Positions 7,905-15,990 of a DNA stretch of 21,359 nucleotides are shown here, one piece after another. Made by a program: the position numbers and the translations under genes. Origin of the DNA: STF1-138 sp035356975. GTDB taxonomy: Bacteria > Patescibacteriota > Patescibacteriia > UBA1558 > S5-K13. Positions within the stretch are counted from its first letter, which is position 1. Each line of letters opens with the position of its first letter. Under the pieces are notes generated by a model, which made no database searches, was not told the origin of the DNA, and saw only the letters and a list, made by a program, of their open reading frames with translations. The stretch covers positions 1-21,359 of the forward strand of contig DAORGW010000015.1 of NCBI GenBank assembly GCA_035356975.1. Direction: 5' to 3'.

Positions 7905-7912
7905 CTAATACA

Positions 7913-8560
7913 ATGACAGAATTAATTTTAAAAGCAGAAAAAAGAGAAAATTTTGGTGGATCAAGTGCGAAAGATATATTAAAATCTGGATATTTACCAA
8001 TAGTTGTTTATGGTCCAAATAAAAAGAATTTAGATTTAAAAGTCCTCTACAAAGATTTTATGAAAATTTTTCATGAAACTGGTGAATCACAAGTTTTAAA
8101 TTTAGATTTTGAGGGAGAGAAAATGCCAGTAATTATTCATGATATTTCAAGAGATTATTTAACTGGGTCTATAATTCATGCAGATCTGTATCAATTTGAT
8201 GCAAAACATAAACTAGCGGTAGAAATTCCAATTCATTTTATTGGTGAATCTAAAGCTGTTAAAGAAATGGGAGCAATACTTGTTAAAGCAATGGATCATA
8301 TTGAAATAGAATGTCTTGCTAGTAAGATTATTGCATCTATTGAGGTTGATATTTCAAAACTTGAAAATTACAATGATATGATTTTGGTTTCTGATATAAA
8401 AGTTCCTGACGGAGTTGATATATTAACAGAAGTAGATCAACCAATTGTTATAGCAAAACCAGCTAAAGAAGAAGTTGTAGAAGATGAAAAACCAACTGAA
8501 GCAGAATCTACAGATCAAAAAACAACAACGCAAAATTCAGAAGAAGCAAATCAAGAGTAA
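7913..8560 (+). CDS. rplY: Ribosomal protein bL25 (CTC/TL5 form)
   Basis: bL25 binds 5S rRNA in the large ribosomal subunit. The N-terminal L25 domain (about 1-92) shows the expected opening LILKAEKRENFGGSSAKDI, a YLPIVVYG strand and HDISRDYLTGSIIHADLYQF. The second TL5/CTC-type beta domain (about 96-180) contains VEIPIHFIGESKAVKEMGA. A Glu/Thr/Gln-rich acidic tail (about 182-215) ends the protein, which at 215 residues fits the long CTC form. The gene is monocistronic: it has its own consensus promoter and is followed by a strong terminator. No Shine-Dalgarno sequence is present; a CTAAAAG repeat lies directly before the ATG. Confidence 0.95.
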   Translation: MTELILKAEKRENFGGSSAKDILKSGYLPIVVYGPNKKNLDLKVLYKDFMKIFHETGESQVLNLDFEGEKMPVIIHDISRDYLTGSIIHADLYQFDAKHKLAVEIPIHFIGESKAVKEMGAILVKAMDHIEIECLASKIIASIEVDISKLENYNDMILVSDIKVPDGVDILTEVDQPIVIAKPAKEEVVEDEKPTEAESTDQKTTTQNSEEANQE

Positions 8561-8573
8561 AATTTTATATTAT

Positions 8574-8611
8574 AAAAAACTATACTTAATTTATTTAAGT
8601 ATAGTTTTTTT
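8574..8611 (+). terminator. Intrinsic terminator after rplY
   Basis: A perfect 16-bp stem (8574-8589 with 8595-8610; core AACTATACTTAA) closes a 5-nt TTTAT loop. The 3' arm ends in seven T residues and the 5' arm starts with six A residues, so it could also stop transcription from the other strand. It begins 13 nt after the rplY stop. Confidence 0.9.
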
Positions 8612-8663
8612 ATTTAAAAAATTATATAATTTATATATTAATTAATATTAAAATAAAAATAAA

Positions 8664-9164
8664 ATGTCAACAGAAAAGGATACTAAGTCTTTGTTTTTGA
8701 TTTTTGTTTTAGTTTTTATGATTTTATGTGCAACCGTAATGGTGGGTATCTATATGAATAATAGGTGGAAAAGAATGAGAGATATAAGAAGAAGAGGCGA
8801 TTTACAACAGATTATAAAAGTAATAGATATGTATGCATTAGAAAATAATGGAAACTTGCCAGAAAATGAAACAAATTATGAGTGGGATAGTAGTTTTGAT
8901 CCCAAAAGTTCTAATCAAATACTTTTTAAAACACTAAAAGAGAAAAAATTATTATCTACGGTTTTTGATCCTGTTAATAATAAAGATTATCAATACAGAT
9001 ACCATAAATTTCAAAAAGGTGAGTATGGATGTGATAGATCTTTTGCGATATTTCAAGTAACTTCCTTTGAGGATAGTAGTGAAAATATAGGCTCTGGTTC
9101 TTGTCCAGAGAGAGATTTTACAAAAGAAGCTCCAAATGGATTTACTATTCAGTGGTTTGAATAA
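8664..9164 (+). CDS. Pilin-like single-pass membrane protein
   Basis: The 166-residue protein has a short cytoplasmic N-terminus, a hydrophobic helix (about 9-30) and then a strongly basic stretch (RWKRMRDIRRRGDLQQI). This leads into an amphipathic helix followed by MYALENNGNLPE, the helix-to-turn pattern of type IV pilins and type II pseudopilins (GspG-like). It lacks the G-FTLIE prepilin peptidase site, so it is probably a fixed membrane protein with a pilin-like outer domain rather than a processed subunit. Two cysteines (in YGCDR and SGSCPER) could form a disulfide outside the membrane. A TATAAT at 8625-8630 may serve as -10, without a good -35. It stands alone between two terminators, with no secretion or pilus genes nearby. 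Confidence 0.8.
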   Translation: MSTEKDTKSLFLIFVLVFMILCATVMVGIYMNNRWKRMRDIRRRGDLQQIIKVIDMYALENNGNLPENETNYEWDSSFDPKSSNQILFKTLKEKKLLSTVFDPVNNKDYQYRYHKFQKGEYGCDRSFAIFQVTSFEDSSENIGSGSCPERDFTKEAPNGFTIQWFE

Positions 9165-9182
9165 ATTTCATATATTGCGTAT

Positions 9183-9218
9183 AAAAACAGAGTAAAAATA
9201 CTCTGTTTTTCGCTTTTT
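9183..9218 (+). terminator. Intrinsic terminator
   Basis: A perfect 12-bp stem (AAAAACAGAGTA 9183-9194 with TACTCTGTTTTT 9199-9210) closes an AAAA loop, and a further T run follows at 9214-9218. It begins 18 nt after the stop of the pilin-like gene. Confidence 0.88.
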
Positions 9219-9232
9219 ATTTTATTATAAAT

Positions 9233-9247
9233 GTGATAAAATATCAC
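9233..9247. promoter_or_regulatory. Short inverted repeat over a possible -10
   Basis: GTGATA-AAA-TATCAC is a perfect 6-3-6 palindrome 26 nt before the ATG at 9274, at the head of the long gene run. TAAAAT (9237-9242) inside it could be a -10, and TATAAA (9226-9231) just upstream is an alternative, but neither has a convincing -35. An operator at this promoter is plausible and no more than that. Confidence 0.35.
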
Positions 9248-9273
9248 TATAAGAAGCTTAAATTAATTAACAA

Positions 9274-11034
9274 ATGGATAAAAAAACCATATATTTAAAT
9301 TTTTCTGATATTGTAAGAAAATTTCCAAATAATACGTGTCTTGCTCACATAGAAAATGGAAATTATAAAAAAATTAATTATAGAGAATTAAATAATTTTA
9401 TTTTGAAATTGGTTTCTTATTTTAATGAATCTGGATTTGTTTCTGGTGATAGGATTGCAATTTTTTCTGAAAACAGGTGGGAGTGGCCAACAGTTGATTT
9501 GGCTTGTAATTATTTAGGATTAGCACTGGTTCCAATTCATACAACCTACGGAACTAAATATATTGAATATATAATTTCCCAGACAAAACCCAGAGCAATT
9601 TTTATATCAAATGATAGATTGTTAGATATTTTTTATGAAATTGATAAAAATTTAATCAATGATTTGCAAATAATAAGTTTTGATAAAATTGAAAAAGAAA
9701 GTGTAAAATATTTTCAAGATATTTTAAAAATTGAAAATACTCAAAAAATAGAAGCGGTTAATGATGAAAATATAATTACAACAATAATCTATACATCGGG
9801 CACAACAGGTATGCCAAAAGGTGCAATGTTAAGTAATAAAAACATATTAACTAATATAGAAAATGTTTTAAAATATGTTCCAATCTATAGTAGTGATAGG
9901 TTTTTTTCATTTCTACCATTATCACATGTATTAGAAAGAGTTGCCGGTCATTTAGTACCACTAACACTCGGATCATCAATATACTATAGTAGAAACCCTA
10001 AAACATTAATTGACGATATAAAGTTAGCACGTCCTACAATTTTAATTTGTGTGCCAAGAATTTTTGAGCGTATTTTTGATAAAATTCAAGATAATTTAAG
10101 AAAAGGATCAAAAATAAAAAATAATTTATTTTATTTTGCAATCAAAAATAAAAGTAAATTAAATTCATTCAAAAGACACAATAAAAAAATAAATTTTTTC
10201 TTACCCATTGTTTGTAGTGTTTTGGATAAAGTTGTTTTTAAAAAAATAAGAAATATATTTGGTGGAAATTTACGCCTTGCAATATCCGGTGGTTCAAGTT
10301 TAGATAAAAGAATTGCGAGATTTTTTGAAGATGTTGGTGTGAAAGTGATAGAGGGTTATGGGCTTACAGAAACATCGCCAATTGTTTCTGTAAATAAAGA
10401 AAATAAGTATAAATTTGGAACGGTCGGATTTGTTTTGGAAAATTTAGAAGTAAAAATTGCTGATGATAAGGAAATTTTAGTGAAAGGAGAGTCTGTAATG
10501 AGCGGTTATTATAATGATGACAATTCAACAAGACAATCTATAGATAATGATAATTTTTTTCACACAGGAGATCTGGGTTTTTTAGATAAAGACGGCTTTT
10601 TAAATATAATTGGTAGGAAAAAAGAAATAATATTACTATCTACCGGGAAAAATATAGTTCCAATAAATATTGAACTTGCTCTAAATTTTGATAAATATAT
10701 AAATCAATCAATAGTTATAGGACACAATGAAAAATATTTAACAGCCTTAATCGTTCCAGATTTTGATGAACTGGAAAAATACTGCAAGGAAAATAATATA
10801 AATATTGATGATAAAAAATCATATTTAAATTTAGATAAAATAGAAAATTTTTATAGGGCAAGAATTAATAGCGTGCTCAAAGATTTTTCTGAGTATGAAC
10901 AAATTGTTCATTTTTATCTTTTATCAAGACAGTTTGATGAGGAGCATGATGAACTAACCCCAACACTTAAATTAAAGAGAGAAATTATAATAGAACATTT
11001 TAATAATATAATAAGGAGATTTTATAATAAATGA
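9274..11034 (+). CDS. Long-chain acyl-CoA synthetase (AMP-forming)
   Basis: This ANL-superfamily enzyme activates fatty acids to acyl-adenylate and then acyl-CoA. The P-loop-like motif YTSGTTGMPKG is at 173-183, GYGLTET at 361-367, the ATP-ribose motif TGDLG at 431-435, and the hinge IGRKKEII near 445-452. The N-terminal region with NRWEWPTVDLACNYLGLALV and the length of 586 residues fit FadD15/long-chain synthetases rather than acetyl-CoA synthetase. The next gene overlaps its TGA stop by 4 nt (ATGA), so they are translationally coupled. With the acyltransferase downstream, it likely supplies activated acyl groups from scavenged fatty acids for phospholipid synthesis; the exact chain length is unknown. 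No Shine-Dalgarno sequence precedes its ATG. Confidence 0.93.
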   Translation: MDKKTIYLNFSDIVRKFPNNTCLAHIENGNYKKINYRELNNFILKLVSYFNESGFVSGDRIAIFSENRWEWPTVDLACNYLGLALVPIHTTYGTKYIEYIISQTKPRAIFISNDRLLDIFYEIDKNLINDLQIISFDKIEKESVKYFQDILKIENTQKIEAVNDENIITTIIYTSGTTGMPKGAMLSNKNILTNIENVLKYVPIYSSDRFFSFLPLSHVLERVAGHLVPLTLGSSIYYSRNPKTLIDDIKLARPTILICVPRIFERIFDKIQDNLRKGSKIKNNLFYFAIKNKSKLNSFKRHNKKINFFLPIVCSVLDKVVFKKIRNIFGGNLRLAISGGSSLDKRIARFFEDVGVKVIEGYGLTETSPIVSVNKENKYKFGTVGFVLENLEVKIADDKEILVKGESVMSGYYNDDNSTRQSIDNDNFFHTGDLGFLDKDGFLNIIGRKKEIILLSTGKNIVPINIELALNFDKYINQSIVIGHNEKYLTALIVPDFDELEKYCKENNINIDDKKSYLNLDKIENFYRARINSVLKDFSEYEQIVHFYLLSRQFDEEHDELTPTLKLKREIIIEHFNNIIRRFYNK

Positions 11035-11621
11035 TTTATTGGATTTTAAAATATACAATTGGGACATTAATTAGATTAATTTGGGTAAGAAAAGTTACTG
11101 GAATTGAAAATATTCCTAAAAAGGGCTCTTTTATAATTTGTGCTAATCATTCAAGCTACTTTGATTTTTTTACATTAATAGCAGTTTGTCCAAGAAGAAT
11201 ATATTTTTTAGCAGGAGAAGTATTTTTTAAAAAATGGCAATGGAGTTGGCTTGTAAAATCTACTAAACAAATAAGAGTTGACAGAGATTCTAAAGACAAA
11301 TCAGAATCAATAAATAAGGCAATAGAATATTTAAAAGAAGATAGGTTAATAGGAATATTTCCAGAGGGTACTAGGTCTCATGATGGAACATTACAAAAAT
11401 TTTATAATGGTGCTGCGAGAATTGCTATTCAAACAAAAGCACCAATAATACCAGTTGGAATAAGTGGAGCATTTGAAATAATGTCAAGATTTGATAAATA
11501 TCCAAAGTTAAAGAAGTGTAATATTAAAATAGGAGAGAATATTTCATTAAATAATGATGAAAATAATGAAGAGCAATTAACAGAGTTAATAAGAAATAAA
11601 ATTAATTTTTTATTAAATTAG
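11031..11621 (+). CDS. plsC: PlsC-type lysophospholipid acyltransferase
   Basis: This probable 1-acyl-glycerol-3-phosphate acyltransferase adds the second acyl chain to form phosphatidate at the inner membrane face. It shows the H(x4)D catalytic motif as NHSSYFD (H40, D45), the glycerol-phosphate-binding FPEGTRS (110-116), and the PVGISG block (141-146). The N-terminal hydrophobic helix (about 1-18) would tether it to the membrane. At 196 residues it is of ordinary to slightly short length. It has one of the few good Shine-Dalgarno sequences in the window (AAGGAG, 11013-11018) inside the end of the acyl-CoA synthetase gene, and overlaps that gene by 4 nt. The acyl donor (acyl-CoA or acyl-ACP) cannot be read from the sequence, though the neighbour suggests acyl-CoA. 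Confidence 0.92.
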   Translation: MIYWILKYTIGTLIRLIWVRKVTGIENIPKKGSFIICANHSSYFDFFTLIAVCPRRIYFLAGEVFFKKWQWSWLVKSTKQIRVDRDSKDKSESINKAIEYLKEDRLIGIFPEGTRSHDGTLQKFYNGAARIAIQTKAPIIPVGISGAFEIMSRFDKYPKLKKCNIKIGENISLNNDENNEEQLTELIRNKINFLLN

Positions 11622-11622
11622 T

Positions 11623-12783
11623 ATGAAAATATATTTCAAGGATAGTATTATAACACAATTAGATGTAGAAAAAAGTATTGATGAAATTTTTAATAATTTT
11701 AATTTGCAACCACTTGGAGATGTTTTTATAAAACCTAATTTTTCTGGTAGGTTTCCAATAATAAAAAGCGAGAATACATCGATAGAAATTTTAGATGCAG
11801 TTGTAAAAAAATTAGAATCTATTCAGGGTGTTAAAAGAGTATTAATAGGTCATTATTCTTTGTTGTCAGTAGATAAAAGTAGTTTTGATTTTGATACAAT
11901 GATAAATCTTGGCGGATATAAAGATCTTTTAAAATATAGTAAGGTTTCCTTTGCCAATTTAGATTTAGAAGCTGGTATTGAAATTGATATAATGGGGTTT
12001 AAATGTTATTATCCAAAAATTTTAGATAATGTTGATTTTTTTATAAATATGCCTAAGATAAAAACCCATATGGAAACTGGAGTTAGTTTATCAATAAAAA
12101 ATTTAATGGGATTAGTTGATGATAGAAGTAGAAAACTATTTCATAAAACGAATCTCAATGAAATGCTTGGTTATCTGGGTATATACTTTAAACCAAATAT
12201 AAATATAATGGATGGACTTATAGCAATGGAGGGAAATGGGCCACATGAAGGAGAAAATAAAATAATTAATTCTATAATTTCTGGTATAGATATGGTTGAA
12301 TTGGATTCTTTTATATCTAGTCTTATGGGAATAAATTTTACTAATGTTCTTCATATAAAAAAGGCAATGGAGTTAGGCGTTGGTAATTATGCGTCCAATG
12401 AAATTTTATCCCAATATAAAGATAAAATTTGGAGTGATTATAAAAAACCAGATTTATTTATGAGATTTGGTAAAAAAATATTTTTTTGGCCAACTACAAG
12501 TTGTTCATTGTGTCACGAAGTTATGAGGTTATTGAAAAAAAAATTAAAATCTAATTTATTATTGGGTTTAAAATTTTATTATTACGCTTATTTTTCAAAG
12601 AAAAGAATTAATATAATTTTAGGAAGATGTGAATTTATGGAATATTTTGTAAATGATAAAAATATTTGCATAGGTATTTGTACAAGGAATTATGCTGAAA
12701 AAAATAATTTAAACTGTCTTATTGGTTGTCCACCACAAATTGAAAACGTAATTAATTTTATATTTAAAGAATTAAAGGTATAA
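11623..12783 (+). CDS. DUF362 family protein with C-terminal cysteine cluster
   Basis: The N-terminal two-thirds match the DUF362 domain: FIKPNFSG (36-43), INMPKIKTHMETGVSLSIKN (141-160) with NLMGLV, HKTNLNEMLGYL, and IMDGLIAMEGNGPHEG (about 195-210). No reaction is established for the family to my knowledge. The last third carries seven cysteines: C294 and C297 (CSLC), C336, C349 and C353 (CIGIC), C365 and C369 (GCPP). This resembles the GC-PP ending of Fe-S proteins, and an iron-sulfur site is my inference; it is not a standard ferredoxin repeat. It begins one nt after the acyltransferase stop and ends two nt before the kinase gene, firmly inside the operon. The start has no Shine-Dalgarno sequence. 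Confidence 0.85.
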   Translation: MKIYFKDSIITQLDVEKSIDEIFNNFNLQPLGDVFIKPNFSGRFPIIKSENTSIEILDAVVKKLESIQGVKRVLIGHYSLLSVDKSSFDFDTMINLGGYKDLLKYSKVSFANLDLEAGIEIDIMGFKCYYPKILDNVDFFINMPKIKTHMETGVSLSIKNLMGLVDDRSRKLFHKTNLNEMLGYLGIYFKPNINIMDGLIAMEGNGPHEGENKIINSIISGIDMVELDSFISSLMGINFTNVLHIKKAMELGVGNYASNEILSQYKDKIWSDYKKPDLFMRFGKKIFFWPTTSCSLCHEVMRLLKKKLKSNLLLGLKFYYYAYFSKKRINIILGRCEFMEYFVNDKNICIGICTRNYAEKNNLNCLIGCPPQIENVINFIFKELKV

Positions 12784-12785
12784 AA

Positions 12786-15554
12786 ATGATACAATTTTTT
12801 GCATATTCTTCTCTTATTACAGCAATAGCATCTTTTTGTATTGGGGTATTTGTTATTATAAAAAATAGTAAATCTAAATTAAACATTTTGTGGTTTGCTA
12901 CCAGTTTTAGTGTTGGTATTTGGAGTTTTGGTTTATATAGAGAAGTATTGTCAAGTAGTGAAAACGAGGCTTTGTTTTGGAATAGAATTTTATATGTCGG
13001 AGCTATTTTTATTCCAATTTTTTTGTATCATTTTATAATTAATTTATTGGAAATTGAAAATAAAAGAATATGGCTTTTATTTGTAGGATATATTGCTTCT
13101 TTTGTGTTTTTTATTTTAAATTTTACCAAATTATTTGTTAGTGGCGTTCCATCAAGCTTTGGTTTTAAATATTGGGTTAAGCCAGGCCCATTTTATTATC
13201 CATATTTTTTAATGTTTATTTTTTATTTAATATTTGGGATTTACTTATTAATTAGCAATTATAAAAATCAAAAAGGGTCAAAGAAGCAACAAATAAAATA
13301 TGTTTTAATAGGCGTAACAATTGGATTTAGTGGTGGAGTTACAAATTTTTTTCCACAACTTATAAATACTTATCCTGTTGGTAATTTTTTTGTTTCATTT
13401 TATGTAGTAATGATTACTTATGCAATATTAAAATATCGTCTAATGGATATAAGATTAATTATTTCAAAGAGTATTTTATATTTTATTCTTATTGGTCTTG
13501 TTACACTTGCATTTACATCAATTACATTTATTACTGGACAGGTTTTTACATCAGAAGGATTTTCAAAAACATTTATTTCAATAATTATTTCTCTTATTAT
13601 AGTTTTGGGTCTAGACCCACTTAAACGTTTTCTTGCAAGAATTACAGATAAAGTATTTTATAAAGATAAAATTGATTACCAAGATGTTTTAAAAAATCTA
13701 GGATTTATTATTGCAAAAGAAATTGAACTTAAAAAATTATTTATTGATTTATCTGATGGATTAGAGAAGTTGTTAAAGTGTAAAAATGTTAATTTTTTAT
13801 ATCAGAATTCTGTAACTGGAATGTATAAAGGCTTTGAGTCTGGAAATATATTTTTTACAAAAAATGATGAGATAATAGAATATTTAAAAAATAATAAACA
13901 AATTGTAGTTGTAGAAGAGTTAGATAGGGTTGCAAAAGAAAATAATACAGAAAAGGAAAAGCAAAAATTATTATCAGTTGTTGAAAGATTAGATAAAATG
14001 AAAATTGGTCTTATTGCGCCAATTATTTCTGAGAATCAAATTACAGCTATTCTTTGCATAGAAAAGAAATTATCTGGGGATACTTTTTCTGGTGATGATA
14101 TCAATTTAATTGCCGTTTTAACTCCACAGGTTGCTACAGCACTTGAGAAATCTAAACTATATAACGAAATTCAGGATTTGAATTTACATTTACAGGAGAA
14201 AGTTGAAGAAGCAACTCTTAATTTAAGACAGGCAAATATTGATCTAGAAACTAGAAATAAATATCTTACAGCTCTACAAAAAATTAGTAGCGTTATTACT
14301 AGAAGTTTAGATTTTAAAGAGGTAACTTCGTTTATTGCAACCAGTATTAAAAAAGAAATGGATTTTGGTGCTGGGGTTATTAATTTTATAGATGAAAAAT
14401 CAAAAGCGATATATATAGGGGCAATGACCATAGATGAGGAAATTAAAAAAGTTATAGATTTGCTTCCTAAAAAACCAGCAGGGTATAAAGTTTCTTTTTC
14501 TGATAAAGATAATTTAGCTATAAAAGCAATGACCTCTGGTAATATAGAAAAAAGCAGTTTTGTTTATGATGTTTTTAAACCAGCAATTACAAAAGAACAA
14601 GCAGACCAAATGCAGAAATATTTGAATATAAAATCAGTTGTATCTGCCCCAATGTATTCTGAAAATAAAATAATTGGCTCAATTGATTTCTTTTTGTATA
14701 AAGATGTTACAAAAATTAGAAAAGTCGATATTGAAGTTATGAAAGCTTTGACTGATCAAACAGGGCTTGTTATAAAAAATATTAATTTATATGGAGAGTT
14801 GAAAAATAAAAATGAGGAATTAGAAGACGCAAATGAACATTTGAAACAATTAGATCAGGCAAAATCAGAGTTTTTATCAATTGCTTCTCATCAGCTAAGA
14901 ACCCCACTTACTGGAATAAAAGGATATTTATCTATGATGCTTGATGGTGATTTTGGAAAATTTTCTGCAAAACAAAACTCAGTTTTAAAAGATGTATTTT
15001 TAGCAAGCGATAGAATGACAAAACTTGTCAATGTATTTTTAAATGTTTCAAGAATTGAGTCTGGAAGATTAAAACTAGATCTTCAAGAAATAGAGATATC
15101 TGATATTATAAAAAAATCTGTTGAAGATTTAAAGTCAAATGCAGAATTAAAGGGTATAAAATTGCTATTTGAAGATTTAAGAAAAAAAGAAGATAAACAA
15201 AAAATTAAATTAGATCCAGATAAAATAAAAGATGTGATTTTAAACTTAATAGACAATGCTCTTAAATATACCACAAAAGGAAGTGTTAAAATTGAATTAA
15301 ATTCAATGGATCATAGACTTATTGTGAAAATAATTGATACTGGAATGGGTCTTAAAAAAGAAGAGATAGATAGATTATTTTCTAAGTTTTCAAGGGGAAA
15401 TGATAGTGCAAAAATTAACACTGATGGATCTGGTTTGGGTTTATATATAGCTAGAAAAATGGTAGAGCTCCATGGGGGAAAAATTTGGGCGGAGAGCAAA
15501 GGAAAAGGACATGGATCAATATTTCAATTTACAATACAAACAAATTTAAAATAA
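12786..15554 (+). CDS. Membrane sensor histidine kinase, multi-TM with two GAF domains
   Basis: The 922-residue protein starts with about nine predicted membrane helices (roughly 4-26, 33-52, 68-90, 95-117, 136-157, 171-190, 200-217, 228-250, 262-280). The first part resembles the 7TM sensor region of HisKA_7TM kinases. Two GAF-like domains follow (about 305-455 and 500-660), separated and followed by coiled coils (about 456-492 and 665-695). The kinase core is complete: phospho-acceptor H702 in SHQLRTPL, N-box N820-N824 (NLIDN), D851 in DTGMGL, and the GSGLGL lid at 881-886. It should therefore be catalytically competent. No receiver domain is fused and no response regulator is in the window. 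AAAGGT 7 nt upstream supports the start. The signal is unknown; the lipid and glycolysis neighbours suggest, but do not show, a metabolic or membrane cue. Confidence 0.93.
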   Translation: MIQFFAYSSLITAIASFCIGVFVIIKNSKSKLNILWFATSFSVGIWSFGLYREVLSSSENEALFWNRILYVGAIFIPIFLYHFIINLLEIENKRIWLLFVGYIASFVFFILNFTKLFVSGVPSSFGFKYWVKPGPFYYPYFLMFIFYLIFGIYLLISNYKNQKGSKKQQIKYVLIGVTIGFSGGVTNFFPQLINTYPVGNFFVSFYVVMITYAILKYRLMDIRLIISKSILYFILIGLVTLAFTSITFITGQVFTSEGFSKTFISIIISLIIVLGLDPLKRFLARITDKVFYKDKIDYQDVLKNLGFIIAKEIELKKLFIDLSDGLEKLLKCKNVNFLYQNSVTGMYKGFESGNIFFTKNDEIIEYLKNNKQIVVVEELDRVAKENNTEKEKQKLLSVVERLDKMKIGLIAPIISENQITAILCIEKKLSGDTFSGDDINLIAVLTPQVATALEKSKLYNEIQDLNLHLQEKVEEATLNLRQANIDLETRNKYLTALQKISSVITRSLDFKEVTSFIATSIKKEMDFGAGVINFIDEKSKAIYIGAMTIDEEIKKVIDLLPKKPAGYKVSFSDKDNLAIKAMTSGNIEKSSFVYDVFKPAITKEQADQMQKYLNIKSVVSAPMYSENKIIGSIDFFLYKDVTKIRKVDIEVMKALTDQTGLVIKNINLYGELKNKNEELEDANEHLKQLDQAKSEFLSIASHQLRTPLTGIKGYLSMMLDGDFGKFSAKQNSVLKDVFLASDRMTKLVNVFLNVSRIESGRLKLDLQEIEISDIIKKSVEDLKSNAELKGIKLLFEDLRKKEDKQKIKLDPDKIKDVILNLIDNALKYTTKGSVKIELNSMDHRLIVKIIDTGMGLKKEEIDRLFSKFSRGNDSAKINTDGSGLGLYIARKMVELHGGKIWAESKGKGHGSIFQFTIQTNLK

Positions 15555-15555
15555 T

Positions 15556-15990
15556 ATGTATATAATTTATAAAAGTAAACAAAAAATGAGTTTTACGTTT
15601 TTATCTATTTATTTTTTAGTTGTAATAATTTTATTGTATTTATTAAAGATAAATTTTAATTATTTGTGGCTTACTCTATTAATTTTTGATATTTTTTTTA
15701 TATTAAATTTTTATGAACTTGTTTTTAGAGTCACAAATGAGGGTATTGAATTTGGTTTTGGAATATTTAAGAGATCTATAAAAAAAGAATATTTAAATTC
15801 TGTTTATATGGATAATTCAATTGGAAATTTTTTTGGGCTTGGAATTATTTCAAAAAATAAAAAATATGCCTTCATTGCTAAAAAGGGAGATGGACTAAAT
15901 ATAAAATTAAAAAATAATATAAATTTTTTTGTAAGTACTGATGATGCAGAGCAAATTATTAATATAATAAAAAAAGAAAAATATGTATAA
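15556..15990 (+). CDS. Two-TM protein with bacterial PH-like domain
   Basis: The 144-residue protein has two hydrophobic segments (about 12-31 and 36-53) joined by a short loop, then a soluble beta-rich C-terminus. The pattern FRVTNEGIEFGFGIFKRSIK followed by EYLNSVYMDNS and a final helix resembles bacterial PH (bPH2/DUF304-like) domains, in which a strand-turn-strand leads to an I-x-Y/V motif. Function is unknown; such proteins are membrane-associated and often of unassigned role. It starts one nt after the kinase stop and overlaps the pgk start by 8 nt, so it is co-translated with both. A partner role for the kinase is possible but only from position. Confidence 0.65.
   Translation: MYIIYKSKQKMSFTFLSIYFLVVIILLYLLKINFNYLWLTLLIFDIFFILNFYELVFRVTNEGIEFGFGIFKRSIKKEYLNSVYMDNSIGNFFGLGIISKNKKYAFIAKKGDGLNIKLKNNINFFVSTDDAEQIINIIKKEKYV

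Noticed and set aside
11028..11040. Possible UGA recoding, as in some CPR lineages
   Set aside because: TGA at 11032-11034 ends the acyl-CoA synthetase at the expected length and overlaps the next start in an ATGA arrangement; no conserved gene has an in-frame TGA.
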